A DNA stretch of 64,000 nt from the NCBI RefSeq assembly GCF_047948215.1, contig NC_134461.1:86610245-86674244 (forward strand), read 5' to 3'. A program made the position numbers and the translations under genes. Shown in pieces: positions 49,020-62,217 of this stretch; position 1 is the first letter of the stretch; every line of letters begins with the position of its first letter. The DNA is from Lycorma delicatula. Taxonomy: Eukaryota; Arthropoda; Insecta; Hemiptera; Fulgoridae. The notes under the pieces were generated by a model that was not told the origin of the DNA, made no database searches, and saw nothing but the letters and a program-made list of their open reading frames with translations.

Positions 49020-49720
49020 GTTTTTCTCAAATGTTTTATTTATTGATTAATATTGATTTTGTCACCTTCAAGGTACTCCTTTTCAGATATAATAATTTGT
49101 ACCTTTTTCCAATTTTTGAAGCACCTGTGGAACAATTTCTGGTATGACGATTTGCTCCTTCAGTGATACTGTGTTTATCTCTTCAATGTTGGCAAAATGT
49201 CATCTTTCATGGTTCTTTTCAGCTTGCGAAATTGGAAGAATTCATATGGGACCTTGTCCAGCGAATATGAAGACTGAGATATCATAACTGTGTAAACTTC
49301 ACAAACAAGCAGGGAAGTGTGAGCAGGTGCATTATTGTGGTACAGTTGTCATGAATTGTTTTGCCATAAATGCAAGCATTTTCTTCGGATTGGCATAGAA
49401 CTTCCACATAGTAATCTATCTATCTCTGATAGTGATTCAGCAATTGTCCATAATCATTTTCTTCCACTTTTTCAACATTGTCATCAGTTATTGATGTGCT
49501 TGGACATCCAGGGTGCTCTTCATCCTCAATGTCTTCACGGCCCTCTTGGGAAAGTTTGTACCACTTGTAAACACTTGTTTGATTCATAGAAACTTGTTTC
49601 ATCACCAAAAGCAACATTCATCATTTCCAATGCAGTGCTGTGCTTTATTCCATATTTAATGCAAATGCTTTGTTCAATTTTTTCAACAAGTTAAAAATTG
49701 CTAACCTTCCAAAACATGTA
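49020..49720 (-). pseudogene. Mariner transposase with internal deletion
   Basis: From right to left: IKYGIKHSTALEMMNVAFGD, then QEGREDIEDEEHPGCPSTSI and TDDNVEKVEEND (end of the DNA-binding part). After a gap the catalytic end follows: HNNAPAHTSLLV (second Asp changed to Asn), a damaged SLDKVPYEFFQF block, KLKRTMKDD and, near 49100, QVLQKLEKGTNYY. The stretch with the first catalytic Asp is missing. The element is shorter than the mariners at 26-29 kb, and its active-site residues are mutated. Confidence 0.75.
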
Positions 49721-50639
49721 TAACCTTTTTGATAGCCAACAATAAACTAAACATCCGATATGGCTACCAATGTAAACATACACTAGGGAAAAGTATACTA
49801 ACACAGCAAAAAAAAAAAAAAAATTGTGACAGTTGGGCTTATACAGCCTGGGAAGTTTAAAAATTTTACGAACTTTTTTTATCAAACCTCATATGTTTGA
49901 TTCTTTGTGTTCCCAGTTGTTTAAGACTTTAATGTGTTTTGCCATACTGACTAAATCAAGTACAAACCACATCTCAAGCATTTTTTGCCGTACCCCCCTA
50001 TTTTTATTTGTCATTTGCAGTCCCATGCTGCAATAATCTTTGTTAAAATGAACTTGAATTCAGGATTCTAAGGATAATTTTTTTCTTTTAGATCTACTAA
50101 TTTTCAATCAGAAATTCTAAAAACAGTAAAACTTCCCAATATTGGACAGGGCTCAGGAACAACAATCTGTCTGTTATTTAGAGGCGTCCCCTGTTTATTC
50201 ACTGATTATTTGTGATTACACAAATATGTGTATTATGTTCGGTTTTTGTACAGAAAAAATAGAACAGCAGTGTTGTGCATTTATTTCATATACATTAAAA
50301 TAAAAAAAAAAATATTTGTTAATTAATGTGACTGCAAAATTCAAGTTTTTCTTTTATTGTTTTTCTGAAAATAAATCACTGTCCTCTATGTTCATATTTG
50401 AATAAAAAAAATTGTAATGGACCAATAAAATAAGAAAACAGAATTACTGTAATATACTAAAATAGAATAAAACCAATGTAAGCTTTAAATATATTAATCA
50501 AAGAAGCTACAGTATACAAGAATATTAATCAAAATACATGTACAAAAGATAATGTAAAAATCAAAATAAAAAACCAAATATGGATATGTAGTTGGTCTAA
50601 AATTGCTGTCTGTTTTAGTTTGTACTAAGTCTTATTACA
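49721..50639. other. No recognisable gene
   Basis: AT-rich; 50140-50240 (GGACAGGGCTCAGGAACAAC, GAGGCGTCCCC) may be an end of the Tigger/pogo relic that follows. Confidence 0.35.
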
Positions 50640-51290
50640 TATTTTTTCAATAAGCGACTGCACTAATGTTATTAAAATAACACCTGGTAATCCTTTTTGT
50701 AAGAAATATTGCTTTAATTTTCTAACCTCCTTTCTTGCTTCCTTGCTCATGATCATCTGAGTACATTGTCATTTGTTTTAGAAGTAGTAAAATCTGAGGC
50801 AACAACAAGATCACGGATATCAGTCGATAAGTCCTCTATGCTGAGTACATCGTCAATGTTTTGGTGCTCTTTGTAGTTTCCAAATGGTTATAGTTCTTGT
50901 AGTGTACTCTTCCACAGAATTTTCATTTGGTTCAGTAAGATTTTCAGTGTTGGAGTTGAATGTGAATGATCAAGCAGTTGACATTCTGCAGTAGTATTTG
51001 GAGCAAGAAATATCAATTTTACTCTTTTCTAAGCTAACATTAGCTTGGGATTTAGCATTGTCTAAGAATAGTATAACTTTCCTATTTTGCCTTCCCATTC
51101 CATGATCAAAACAAATCAGTCCATCATTATGTCCCTAGTCATCCAAGATTTTTTCTTAAGATTATGTATTTTTTATATTTATTTCTTACCATTCAATCTA
51201 ATGAATTCATGTTCACGCTGTTAAAACATTGTGGTTTTTCAAATTCACTGCCAATATAACTGTCCATCTTTCTTTTTATACCTTCCTCCC
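50640..51290 (-). pseudogene. Tigger/pogo (DDE_1) transposase relic
   Basis: Minus-strand frames give a WMT-like/DIMMD phrase near 51140, then GRQNRKV and FLDNAKSQANVSLEKSKIDI near 51010-51080, then a block like APNTTAECQLLDHS near 50960-51000. LF-DNAKSHANVSLEKV and TTAECQPLDQ are hallmarks of the Tigger/pogo catalytic domain. The rest is frameshifted. Part of the N-terminal CENP-B-type DNA-binding region may lie further right but was not recognised. Confidence 0.5.
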
Positions 51291-53469
51291 TGTATATTTT
51301 TCTTCTTTCAAACACGTTATTTCACTGAGCAAAGCTTGGAAAAATATCATCTCATCACATTAAAAATGAAGAAAAACCTATAGATAGAGGTAAAAATTAT
51401 GAAATTAAACAGTGTTATTCAGATCACAGAAGTTAATTTCAGATACCATTCCTGATGAGATAGTTAATATTATTATTATCTTATTCTTTTTTTTTTCGCT
51501 TAAAAATTAAAACAAATAGACTGCTTTCAGCCTCTTTGAAAGAGAGAATAAGATTTCATGTACATTTAGAAAGATGTATTAAGAGTAGGAGAAATAGTAA
51601 AGGAAAGATAGGAAGGTTAATACAGAAAGGCCTTGTCTACATTCCATTCCAGACCTTGGGGTAGTTAAAATAGGACTGTATTGTAATAATAAATTATTAA
51701 AATAAGGAAAGTTTTTTTTTACACTATAAAATAATGATAATAATTGGTATTATGAATTTAAAATGTTTTTTAAATGTAACAAAGGGTGTTAACTCACCTG
51801 TCGGGTATGAAATTTAAGAATTATTAATTCCTTTATATAGATTGTGTATAAACCATCTATTATTGTGCTTAATATACATTTTTGGTGTACAGTATTCAAC
51901 TTATTTGAAATGAACATCTTTTTAGTGTCATGAATTTTTATGAAATGTATATTACAGAGATAAATATGGAACATGCATGTGTTCTATCATCTATTAGAAT
52001 TATGTGAATTAATGTATGATAATAACTTTCATGATGCTGTAAATCTGACATGTCTGATCATGGAATACTTCAAAACATATCACTTTATGTATTGTTCATA
52101 AAATGTATAAGAGTGAATACAAAAAGATATACAACTTTTTTTTTTATGGACTTTTATGTTATAAAACTGTGTCCCGAATTGTATAAGGAATGAAAAAAGA
52201 TAAAATAGTGCTAATTGAGACATGATGAATTTGATGTAATCAGAATGTAATTTAATAAAGAAACATTAAACACTTAATGACTTAGTAACCTGCTGTTCTA
52301 CCATTTTGGAGACCATTTTCATTTAACATTAACAAATATGTTTAAAATTTTATGTGCGGTGAACATCAGGTGTACAATATTCATGATACTTTGTGTATTG
52401 TATTTAAACAGATGCTACTGACATTACATTGATTTTAGATGTAAAAGATGTTGCTGACATTGCATTAATTTTAGATTAATAATAATATTGCACCTTTATT
52501 TATAAATGTTCATTATTGTGAAAATAAACATTTTGTCATCTTGTGGCAGTAATCCACGTCCAAGGGCTGTTGGAAATAATGAACCAAAAAAAAATAATAA
52601 ATTATAGAAATAAAAAGCTACAAACAAAAATGTAAACTTAGAAAATTAGTACACCTCGATCACATTTAGCTGTTACAAATAATAAATCAGTTGCATGAAT
52701 CACAAACCATCTAGATTTTGTCTGGAAAATAGTAGTTGGGCAATTTTAATAAAAATAAATTATTATGGAGTAAAAATATAAACTATTTATTAGTCTGATT
52801 TCAGTACTGGGTTTAAATTCTGTGTGACTTATGAAGTACAGGCAGTGGGTTACTGTTGTATTCATAATATTAATAAAATTGAGTATATCGGTCTTTTGAA
52901 GTACTGTACATATTCAGCATGAATAAATTACATTAGCAGTTTTTTTTATCATAGAGTTCCACTTAGTTATCATTCTGGTTTTTGAAATCCAAATGAGTAC
53001 TTTCTATTTGTAAAAAAAGAACATGTTCTGTATAGATAGAACATTTCTGTATAGAAAATAGTTTGTGAAAAAAAAATTATTTTAATACTCCAAGGTTCAA
53101 AAAATCTGTTTTTTTTTCACACTGATATTTGTGTGTGTGTATGTCGGTCTCTATTTGATATAACTCTGAACCCCATGATGACTGATTTTCTTCAAACTTG
53201 GTAGACAGGTACTACCTTCATGGGAAAGAATGTATTAAATTTTTGTGAAAAGGGATTAGAGTTTTTGGTTGAAATAATATTTCATATCTATACTGAGGCA
53301 CTTTAGAAAAAAAATTTCTTACAAAAGTTGAAGTTTTTTTTTTAGCAAGATCACAAATTACTGAAACATTTTATTTAATATTCTTCCTCTCTCCAAAAAA
53401 TAACTTTATATATTTATTAAAAAGGTTATCAGCCAGAGAAAGGGCACCTGTATTTTCTATATCAGTAGG
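51291..53469. other. AT-rich DNA without recognisable gene
   Basis: A phrase at 53110-53230 (TATGTCGGTCTCTATTTGAT, GACTGATTTTCTTCAAACTT) resembles non-coding ends of dispersed insect repeats but was not assigned. Confidence 0.35.
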
Positions 53470-53725
53470 CCTTCAAATCAGCTGATTTTGAAGTCGAAGG
53501 TTCTGAGGTTCAAATCCCAGTAAAGGGTAGAGTTACTTTTACATGGAGTTGAATACTAGACAGTGGATATCTATTTACATTGGTGGATGGGTTTCAGTTA
53601 ACCACACATCTCAGGAATGGACTTGAAACTGTACAAGACTACACTACATTCATACATCATCCTCTGAAGTAATACCTTACAGTGGTACCAGAGGCTAAAA
53701 CAAATGAAGAAAGAAAGGCCTTCAA
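53470..53725 (+). mobile_element. SINE, head type 2 with tail X
   Basis: CAAATCAGCTGATTTTGAAG, GGTTCTGAGGTTCAAATCCC (B-box), AATACTAGACAGTGGATATC, TTTCAGTTAACCACACATCT, ACTGTACAAGACTACACTAC, CATCATCCTCTGAAGTAATA, GGTACCAGAGGCTAAAAC and GAAGAAAGAAAGG. The first 40 or so bases of the head (A-box) are degraded or missing. Confidence 0.8.
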
Positions 53726-55176
53726 ACCATTATAACATTTGTTTGCCCATCCCATTCCAAATTTTTTTTTTTTAATTTTTGACAAATTTTATTAAATGTA
53801 TTATAAATTTAAATCTATCTCGCAGAGGTGGGTTGCAATTTAAAATGTAAAAATCTTAATTTTTGATAGTCCTTACTCATTAGTATTTAAAAAAAAATTA
53901 TCATTAAATTGTTACCTCCTTCCCAGAAAACTACAACTTTATTTAGACATATGGCTGTGTCTTTGTATTTTTAAATGATTTTAAAGAGTTTTTTTTTTTA
54001 AGTTTATTATCAAGACTGGGATTATTTTCTTTTAAAAAAAAATGCTTCCCTTTGAGTATAAGACCCCCAAAATAGAATAAAAATTTATTCACCATTTTAA
54101 ATGCTTAAAAAACATATTTTGTTAAGCATTACTGCTTAAAGTCACTAAAATACTTTATACCCCCTCCTCTGGGGGGAGCCCCAAAATTAAAAAAAAAAAA
54201 TAATTAATTTATTTAAAATCAGTATTATTGAGTATTTTAATTATTAAAAAAAGCCCCCTAACGCTCAAGCACCTAAATTTTCAAAAAGTCAAAAACATAA
54301 TTCTTGAAATTATGATGCTAATATATCAATATTAAAAATTATGGTTATTGCTTTCATGTGGCCAGGAAAGTTGTGCAATTCACTGCCAGCTTTTTATTGT
54401 ACTTGATATATTTTTCTTAAAGAATTTACATATACTTTTATCAACATTTATCATAACATATATTTGTTACTGGTAAATCGCCCCTCCAAAAAATTTGTAA
54501 TAGATGTGCTTTGTTGTTTTGTATGTTCCAAGTTTACATTTTTGATTCATTAGAACTTGTCTTTTATTTAAAATTGAAAAATATTTATTTGCATGATTAT
54601 TACAAATTGCAAAGTCTACCTGAATTAAATTTAAAAAAATATATTTATTTTCATATTTTTTGTGCTGAATGTAAGTTATTGCCATTTGATTAAGTTTATT
54701 ACCATTTAAAATACATCATCTCTTGGAGCTATTTTAAAAAGTCAGGATGAGTTTTCAAGATATAAAAAATGCGTCTGACCAGGTAGTGTGGTTTGGTTCT
54801 CATATTTAGTAAATTAATCATTTTAATCTAAATGTGTGTTCATATTATTATTTAAATTATGTATTTTTATTTACATAAATATATTTTTAATTTATTAAAT
54901 TTTAATCTTTTTTTATAAATATCCACTAGTCAAAAGAAGAGGGTTTGTAAAACACAGCACATATGTGCAAGAAAGGAATATTATGCTCATGTTATTATTT
55001 TTAATAAATTGCTGACCAATTTAGGTCTTACGAACAATTTTCCTTTGGTATTTCCTGCAAATAACAATTTTGTTAATGCCTATTGAACTGTTATTTTTTT
55101 ATAATTATTTTATTTATTTAATCTCTTTACTTATTTGTTTACTATTGTTTTATTTTTTCACTATTTGTATATATTA
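53726..55176. other. AT-rich DNA without recognisable gene
   Basis: Contains homopolymer-rich segments and two small C/G-rich islands (54160-54185, 54250-54275). The open frames 54467-54685 (minus) and 54511-54693 (plus) overlap each other and look like chance. Confidence 0.4.
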
Positions 55177-56204
55177 ACTAGCTGTTGCCTGCAGCTTTGC
55201 TTGCATAGATTTTGGATTTATACTAAGGGTTTTAAAAATACCCTAAGTTTTCAAAAGAAACAATAGAAGCTTGTTAAAATTCTTCCACAATTTAATGGTT
55301 GATGTTTTAATAAGAATGTTGAGAAATTGGTTTATTTACGTGATAAGGATTTTGGTCTAGTCAAATTGTTTCTAGTGGTTGGATTTATCTTGGGATGTTG
55401 GTACATTGCAGACTTTGTTGATAAGTTATGTTTAGTGTTCTGAAACAGTGTATTTTTAGGTGAGTAGAAATCAGTACAAAAATCTATTTGAGCACTTTTT
55501 TTTATTCAGTTGTGAGAATGACAACACAAACATTTTAATTTTGTACACATAATTAAATTCTCTACAAATTATCTTTTATCATAAGGTTTTATAGTTTTTG
55601 AATTTGTCAGTAGATGGCACAGCATGTAATGTATCAAATACAATCTTTTTTTTTGACAGCATTAACATTTATGACTTTGAATTGCACCATAGAGTTAAAT
55701 AGTCATTGAAAATATTACCAAAGAAAAACACTAAACAAGGAATAATTAAACTCATGTGCATGGCAAAAAATAAGTTGAACGACAAAATAATAATATTTTG
55801 CATCAAATTTGAATGATTAAACATTGAAAATGTGAACTGGAGTCTTCTACTAGAATGCAATTATTATTCATTCATAATGTTAAGGTTTAGAATTTTCACG
55901 TAAAATTTTTTTCCACCCCTTGAACATCCCTCCAAATTGGATTTTTGAAAAGTAGTGAAATGCATATCAGTCCGTTGTTAAAGAAGAGTCTAAATACCAA
56001 TTTTCATGGTTGTAACACCTTTGGTTCCTGGGTTATAGATTTTTCATTAAACAAAGATTTTTACCCTTTATAGACAGAGTTTTGCTAAATCCTTCCTTAG
56101 GGCAAGCTTATATTATAAAAACAATGTACAGTTCACTTACTTAAGTCAAGCAGTTTGAGCTGTGCATTGATGATCAGTGTTAGGACACTGTTTTTTATAT
56201 AGAT
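55177..56204 (+). repeat. Dispersed insect repeat with CTAGCTGTTGCC start and TATATAGAT end
   Basis: Starts ACTAGCTGTTGCCTGCAGCT and ends ACACTGTTTTTTATATAGAT, with internal phrases TTTCATGGTTGTAACACCTT, TTTGAGCTGTGCATTGATGA and TCAGTGTTAGGACACTG. Similar non-coding repeats with this start and end are common in arthropod genomes. No ORF is present. The class (RTE-like 3' region or other) is not settled. Confidence 0.4.
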
Positions 56205-58099
56205 ACTAATTGCATTTTGTGATACTGCTTTGATCAAGTTTTCCCACGATCTATCCAGACAGATGCCATGGTAGTTCTTTTTTCATGTATAGAATAGCAC
56301 ACTTTCCTATTTCTTATGTGATTTACATAATGTATTCTTATGTAGCAATCAGAATAAAATACGTTTTTCATTTATTACTGTAATTAGGTTATTTCTGAAT
56401 TAATTTGCAGAATCAGACTTGAAACTTTTTATTATTTTAAATTTATATTTTGTCAGTTAATAAAATATGACCATTGAAGAAAATGAAAAAAAAAGTAATA
56501 AATTAGGAATAGTCTGAAAATAAAAATACAGTTTCTGTTCAAGAGTGATTTATTTAGAGGTAAATAAATGAAGTAAAAAATTCATTTAATTTCACCTAAA
56601 ACCTCTTTAATTTGAAAGCTACAAAGTGGAAACATTCTTATAATATTTATTTTAAAACTGTATATGAACAGTAGATGTTTTCCTTTGGTTGTATGGTTTA
56701 TTTTGATACCAGATTCAAATGACTAACCATTACAAATCTTTTCATCTCATCCATCTAGATATTTTGCATAAGAGTTGCTCTTATCAGATTGAAGTGTATT
56801 TAAAAATAAATGTGATCATAACTAACTACATAAATGAAAATGCTGTTATTAAAAAATGGCAATAAAAATCTTTGCTTATAAGCAAAATTAAATTCTCTGT
56901 CTAAACTTTCATGAAGAATACTTAATACAATCATTAAAACAAGTTTCTAGTGATTTTTTTTTTATTGTGCACCTAGACAAAAGTTATGAATGAAAAAGGT
57001 ACTCACATTAAGGCCAGATTTCTTTGTTGTACTTTACTAGGTGAGTTATTTATTTGTAAAAACCTTTCAGTGCATTTTACCACTATGTTGTTTAATTTAC
57101 TATCATTAATTACCATGCAGCTACTTATTTCTTACAGAATATGATAATATTTTACCAAAAATATTACTACATGCATCTTTCCTTAAGGTTTAGCAAGTAG
57201 ATTGGTTAATGAATCATTCAGATCAACCACTGGTTTGTGAGAAGGATACATCAGGATATATAAAGACAACATAGATTAACAGTGAATTAATTTTTTTGTT
57301 TAATCTTAGATGGAAGGAAGCAAGTCCTTTTTTTTGCTGTAAACTCTCTAAAAAATTGAACATTTCATCTAGTGCTTGTCATCAAAGTACATATTCTTTG
57401 GCATAAGATTAAAATATTAAAAGTGTAAGATTTAGCTTTAGAAATCCAGACAAATTATTTAGAAATTTAAAAGTCAAGTACTGATTCATGGCTAAATGTA
57501 TCAGTGGATACCAATACATTGATTTTTATTCAACTTGCAAAACTGAATCTGTTTTCTGAATAAAGGTATAATATGCACTAGCTAAAAATTAGAAAATGTT
57601 TGTACCCTTGTAATGGAAACATATAAATAAGATGTTTATACACTTCTTTTACATAAATTTTCTATATCAACAAACAATTTATGTGTTCCTGTGTAAATTA
57701 AACTACAGAAAACAGTGTAGATATTATATGCAGATAACATGGTTCAGTGGTACTTAAAAATATATTAAACTCAACTTAAAGCAAGATCAAAAAATTATTA
57801 ACTCTTTAAGTTTCATTTCTTAGTAATATTGCATTTTGATCCGATTCCTCATTATACATTGCAATAATAGAAATATTATATAACAAAAGTTTCCATCCAA
57901 TTTCATTAGGGCTAAATGTATAGATTTTAAAAGTCCAAACAATTCAAGTTATGTGGTGAATTTTTATTCATTTTATTGCACTGGTTTGTGGAATTTCATC
58001 CTCATTTTGAAGTTATTTTTCTAATAAGTAGTACTGAATATGGTAATATACATTTTTTTACATATAATGCTATTGCGCAAACTAGTAGGTTATATACAA
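56205..58099. other. AT-rich DNA without recognisable gene
   Basis: No coding or repeat structure recognised. Confidence 0.4.
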
Positions 58100-59613
58100 A
58101 TTATTATTATCTTTTATGACCACGTAGGATCACTTTAGTCAGTCCATTATCCAAGTCTCTTCGATGGGACAGTTTGGGCCTTGCGGTCCTCCCAGTACTT
58201 TTTCATACGTTCCGATCTTTGTACCCTTTCTAGTTTTGAAAATGTTCGTGTCGCGAGTTGAAGTAAGTGTTTTTATTCTTGATTTTCTTGTTTAATTTTA
58301 TCTTATCTGTGGTATCTTCTGGTGTGAGGCCAGTTTCCTTCAGATCCTCTCTTATTTCTCTGATCCATCTGCAACCTATCTTGGTGTTTTTTGAGTCAAA
58401 ATTGAACTATACTAGCTTTTTCAGAAGTCTTGAATTTTGCATCCTCATGATAGGTCCAAAGAATCCTAGTCTCCTCTTACATATATTGTTAGTGATGGGT
58501 TCTAGCTCTTTGTACATGACTTTGTTGGGCACAGTCCACCACTGTCCATCTTTCTGATACTTTTTATTGATGTAGGTTCTTTCAATTTTCTGGAATCTGT
58601 CTGTCTTTGATTGTTCATTCAAGTGGAAGAGTGTTTCTGCTGGATAAGGGGCTTCAGGTTTTATAATTTTGTTGTAGTGTCTTATTTTTGTGTTTATTTA
58701 CTTTTATTGTAAAAATATTAAACTTGTTTATTTAGTTTTATTGTTTATTGCGTTTTACCTTTTTATTGTGAGTATACCAGATTAATTTTTGAGCTGTAGG
58801 TAGTTTGTTTCTTCTTATTTGGATCCAGGTTTTTTAAATTGTTTGTTATTATTTCTCTGAGGTATTTAAATTTGGTTACTGTTTTGATTTTATTACTGTT
58901 TATGTTTACTTCTTTTAATCATGTTCATTTTTGGGGTATAATTTCTGTCTTTTCGAATGATCTTTTGAGGCCAGTTTTACTTGCAATGATTTGAAGTTCT
59001 AATATCTGTGATTTAGGTTCAATGTCGTTTGCTAGCAGTGCCAAGTTGTCAGCGAAACTAAGACAGTTTGTTTTGATTTTTCAGTCTATTTTTACTTTTG
59101 GGGGCATTTTTTAAGCCATTCTATCATTACCATTTCTAAAGCGCAGTTGAATAATATCAATGAGAGCCTTGGCACAGTCCTGTTTTGATCTCAAATCTTG
59201 ATTCTGAGAGCTCGCCTCTGAATTTTACCTTTGACTTAGTGTTTGTCAGGGTCATCTTATCATGTTTATTAATTTGATATCTAGTCTAAGGTGTCTTATT
59301 ATTTTTAGTAAGGATTCTATATGATTTCATAAACTTTCTTGAAATCTATAAATGTTATCACTATCTCTCTGTTTCTTTACTTATTATAATCCATTATTAG
59401 CTTGAGACTTATGGTCTGGTGTGGACAGTTCCTCCAGGGTCTGAAACGTCCTAGGTATTCTCCTAGTTTTTTCTCAAGTTGTGAATCGACCCTGTGGAGG
59501 ATGATTCTTGAAAGAATTTTGTATGTTGTATCTAGGAGTGAGATTCCCCTGTAATTGTTAGGATCTGTTTTGTCCCCTTTTTTGTGTAGTGGATAGATGA
59601 GGGCTGTCGTCCA

Positions 59614-59614
<1 letters not shown>
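58100..59614 (-). mobile_element. Second LINE, RT to C-terminus, decayed
   Basis: From 59614 leftward in broken frames: KKGDKTDPNNYRGISLL, then TYKILSRIILHRVDSQLEKK and LGEYLGRFRP (RT fingers/palm); CLSFADNLALLANDIEPKSQ near 59000-59070, where the catalytic FADD is changed to FADN; then MYKELEPITNNICKRRLGFF and MRMQNSRLL (58407-58622), the LINE C-terminal block. The minus-strand 3' end near 58100 carries ATAATAATAA-type repeats as a tail. This is a different LINE group from the 12.4-kb copy, whose post-RT region differs. The 5' truncation lies at the (TA)n tract. Confidence 0.75.

Positions 59615-59663
<49 letters not shown>
59615..59663. repeat. (TA)n microsatellite
   Basis: About 24 TA units at the 5' truncation point of the LINE. 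Confidence 0.95.
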
Positions 59664-59666
<3 letters not shown>

Positions 59667-60004
59667 AGTAACAATGCCTATATAAATTAACATTTTTTAC
59701 AGATGTTAGTATATGACAGTTAAATATTTTAGAAAAAAAGATAATTGTAATCAAATTATATTAAAAAGTTGACAATCGGGATTGAAAACTGGTTACTCTA
59801 TTAAAACAAATTTTATAGTTGTCCATTAAATGTTATTCAAATGTAATACCTCAACATTCTGTCTAAGTTCTGCAAGAAAAAAATACATCCTTTAAATAGT
59901 GTGAATTCAATCAAAAATTTATAATTTTTTAAACACTTAATAACCAAATAAAAAAAATCGTCTTTTATTGGAAATTTTTTGCAAAATTTTCACTATCTTC
60001 CTTA

Positions 60005-60012
<8 letters not shown>

Positions 60013-60052
<40 letters not shown>
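60013..60052. repeat. (TA)n microsatellite
   Basis: About 20 TA units in otherwise featureless AT-rich DNA. Confidence 0.95.
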
Positions 60053-60053
<1 letters not shown>

Positions 60054-60984
60054 TTTAATGGAGACTTTTTATATCAAATTGATTAAATGACATTTAACAT
60101 GGATGATTCATAACAAAACATATATTAGTGACTGCTTCAAATTCTACATGGTCATACTGAAGATATTTGTAAGTACACACTAATATTACATATAATTAAT
60201 TCAGCTTTTGCAAATCAAACATTAACAGAACATGCACAAAATCAGCACATAGCACAAAAAGAAAATGAAAACAAAAAGTTTCTTGATTTTCACAAAATAA
60301 ATTTAAAACTTGACAGCTCTTTCTTCAGATGTCATCTACAGAATACGATATTCTGTTCACAATAAACATCTAAACACACTTTTCATTTTCGTTTTGTTGT
60401 GATGGATTTTCATTGACTAAATGCTTTATCCATCTATTAATGTCCACACTTCAACAATATTAAATTTACTAAATTAACAAGTACAACTTAAATATATTAT
60501 TCAGGAACACAATGAAGAAGATTTTTGACAACAATATTGGATGTTATTAGTAGCAGAACTATCTGTACCACTGACAAAGGAGGTAAATAATAGCTCGGAA
60601 AAGGTCTTCTGGAAGCATAATTCCTCTTGTTTAGAAAGTGAGCTGTTTTTGGATTCTAATTAAGAAAATTTATTCATATTTATCAAAACAGATTAATTAT
60701 TAAATTCATTTTATAAACTGAACTATATTTTTATTTAATAATTTTTTGAACTTACAACTTTCATTTTCATTAAATTAGGTAAAACTTTCGGTTGGTTTTT
60801 ATTTCAATGTAATATTTTTTTTAATAATTTTTTATACAGATTGTCGTGGAATAACATTATTTATCCCACAATAAAAATCAACACTTTTAGGTCTAAAAAT
60901 GCTAATTTTATCAGTAAATAGGTGATAATAATTACTTAATTTTTTGCAAATCAGAGTGGTGATAGAGATCAGTAAGTTATGTAT
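60053..60984. other. No recognisable gene
   Basis: AT-rich. The segment 60510-60660 has somewhat higher complexity but no recognisable translation. Confidence 0.4.
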
Positions 60985-61135
60985 GCCCGGCCAGCCTTCA
61001 TGGCACAAGTGGTAGCATCTCGACCTTTCATCTGGAGGTCCCGTGTTCTAATCCCGGTCAGGCACTGCATTTTCACACACTACAAATCATTCATCCTCTG
61101 AAGCAATACCTAACAGTAGTCCTGGAGGCTTAAAA
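60985..61135 (+). mobile_element. SINE, head type 1 with tail X
   Basis: GGCCAGCCTTCATGGCACAA and GTGGTAGCATCTCGACC (A-box region), CCCGTGTTCTAATCCCGGTC (B-box), AGGCACTGCATTTTCACACA, then CATTCATCCTCTGAAGCAAT, AGTAGTCCTGGAGGCTT and an A run. It joins the head of the 2548 and 24733 copies to the tail of the head-type-2 SINEs. Confidence 0.8.
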
Positions 61136-61159
61136 AATCTATGTATTCAACATAAAAAA

Positions 61160-61250
61160 GTATCTATCCAGAGGTCGCAGGTTCAAATCCCAGTCAGACA
61201 TGGCATTTTCACATGCTACAATTGATGTGTGGTCCCAGAGATTAAAAAAA
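61160..61250 (+). mobile_element. Partial SINE, head type 1 B-box half
   Basis: CCAGAGGTCGCAGGTTCAAA and TCCCAGTCAGACATGGCATT, then TGTGGTCCCAGAGATTAAAA. It lacks the A-box and most of the tail. It sits directly after the copy at 60985 in the same orientation. Confidence 0.65.
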
Positions 61251-62217
61251 GTATCATCCAATGTATTTTTAATGTGTAGTAATGCATAACTTTTGGTCTT
61301 TATTATTTAAAGTTACTATTATATAAATAAGATTTGTTTTAGAATATTATTGAAAAGAATGCAAAAATGAGTGAAATATACTGAAGAATAAACTCAACTT
61401 ATAAAGATACTGTGTAAGCAAGTAAATCTGGAACATCTGTTACTCTTTGCAACTACTGATCTCCTTAATTTACAGCAGTTATCTTATGATGATTCCTTTA
61501 GAGTTCAGGTTTTAAGTTTGACAGCTTGATGCATACATATAAAAAAAAATCTATGGCATTCAAGATACAAATATGTAAAAGCATATTGAAACTACGAATA
61601 ATTTAAACTTCATGATGAATTAGGAGTAAGAGTAAGGATTGAAGTTATGCAGTATTAAGTATGCAGTAGAAAATTTTCCTTTAAAAAAGATCCATCCATT
61701 TTTTATGGAATTACAAGATTAATTAATTTAAAACTATGCATTACCAGGAAATTTTTTCTCTATCTGGTCATAGTATTTATATTATGAACAATTAAAATTT
61801 AATGATATGAATCTAAATTATTAAAAAATAAAAATTGATATATTTTCTTTTTACTCTACATGGATAGACTGATTGAATGGCTCTTGTAATTACAGGAATA
61901 AACAACATGAATACATAGGGCAGTGGATGTCTTTGATAACCTTTTATAGATGTTTTAAAATAATTATTTAGAAAATTGACATGTAGCACTCACACTTACA
62001 AAACTCTTTATATTTTTAAATGTCTAAATTCCCCGCGTCAACTTATTCTGTCATTTGACACAGAAACTTACTGATAAGAAGTATAGATAGCAGCATAATT
62101 CTGTTAAGTAACAAATGATTGCTGAAAGTAAAACACAAATCTGGCATACACGTTTACTTTTAAGTTACTTCATTACGAATTATAATTACGTTCAGTTTAA
62201 TACAATTTTTTTTTACT
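61251..62217. other. AT-rich DNA upstream of the last gene
   Basis: No coding or repeat structure recognised. Confidence 0.4.

Noticed and set aside
49335..49589. Plus-strand open frame of 84 codons with several Cys and His
   Set aside because: Antisense of the decayed mariner transposase; the Cys/His spacing does not form a zinc-finger pattern.
58267..58557. Plus-strand open frame of 96 codons
   Set aside because: Antisense shadow of the C-terminal block of the minus-strand LINE at 58.1-59.6 kb.
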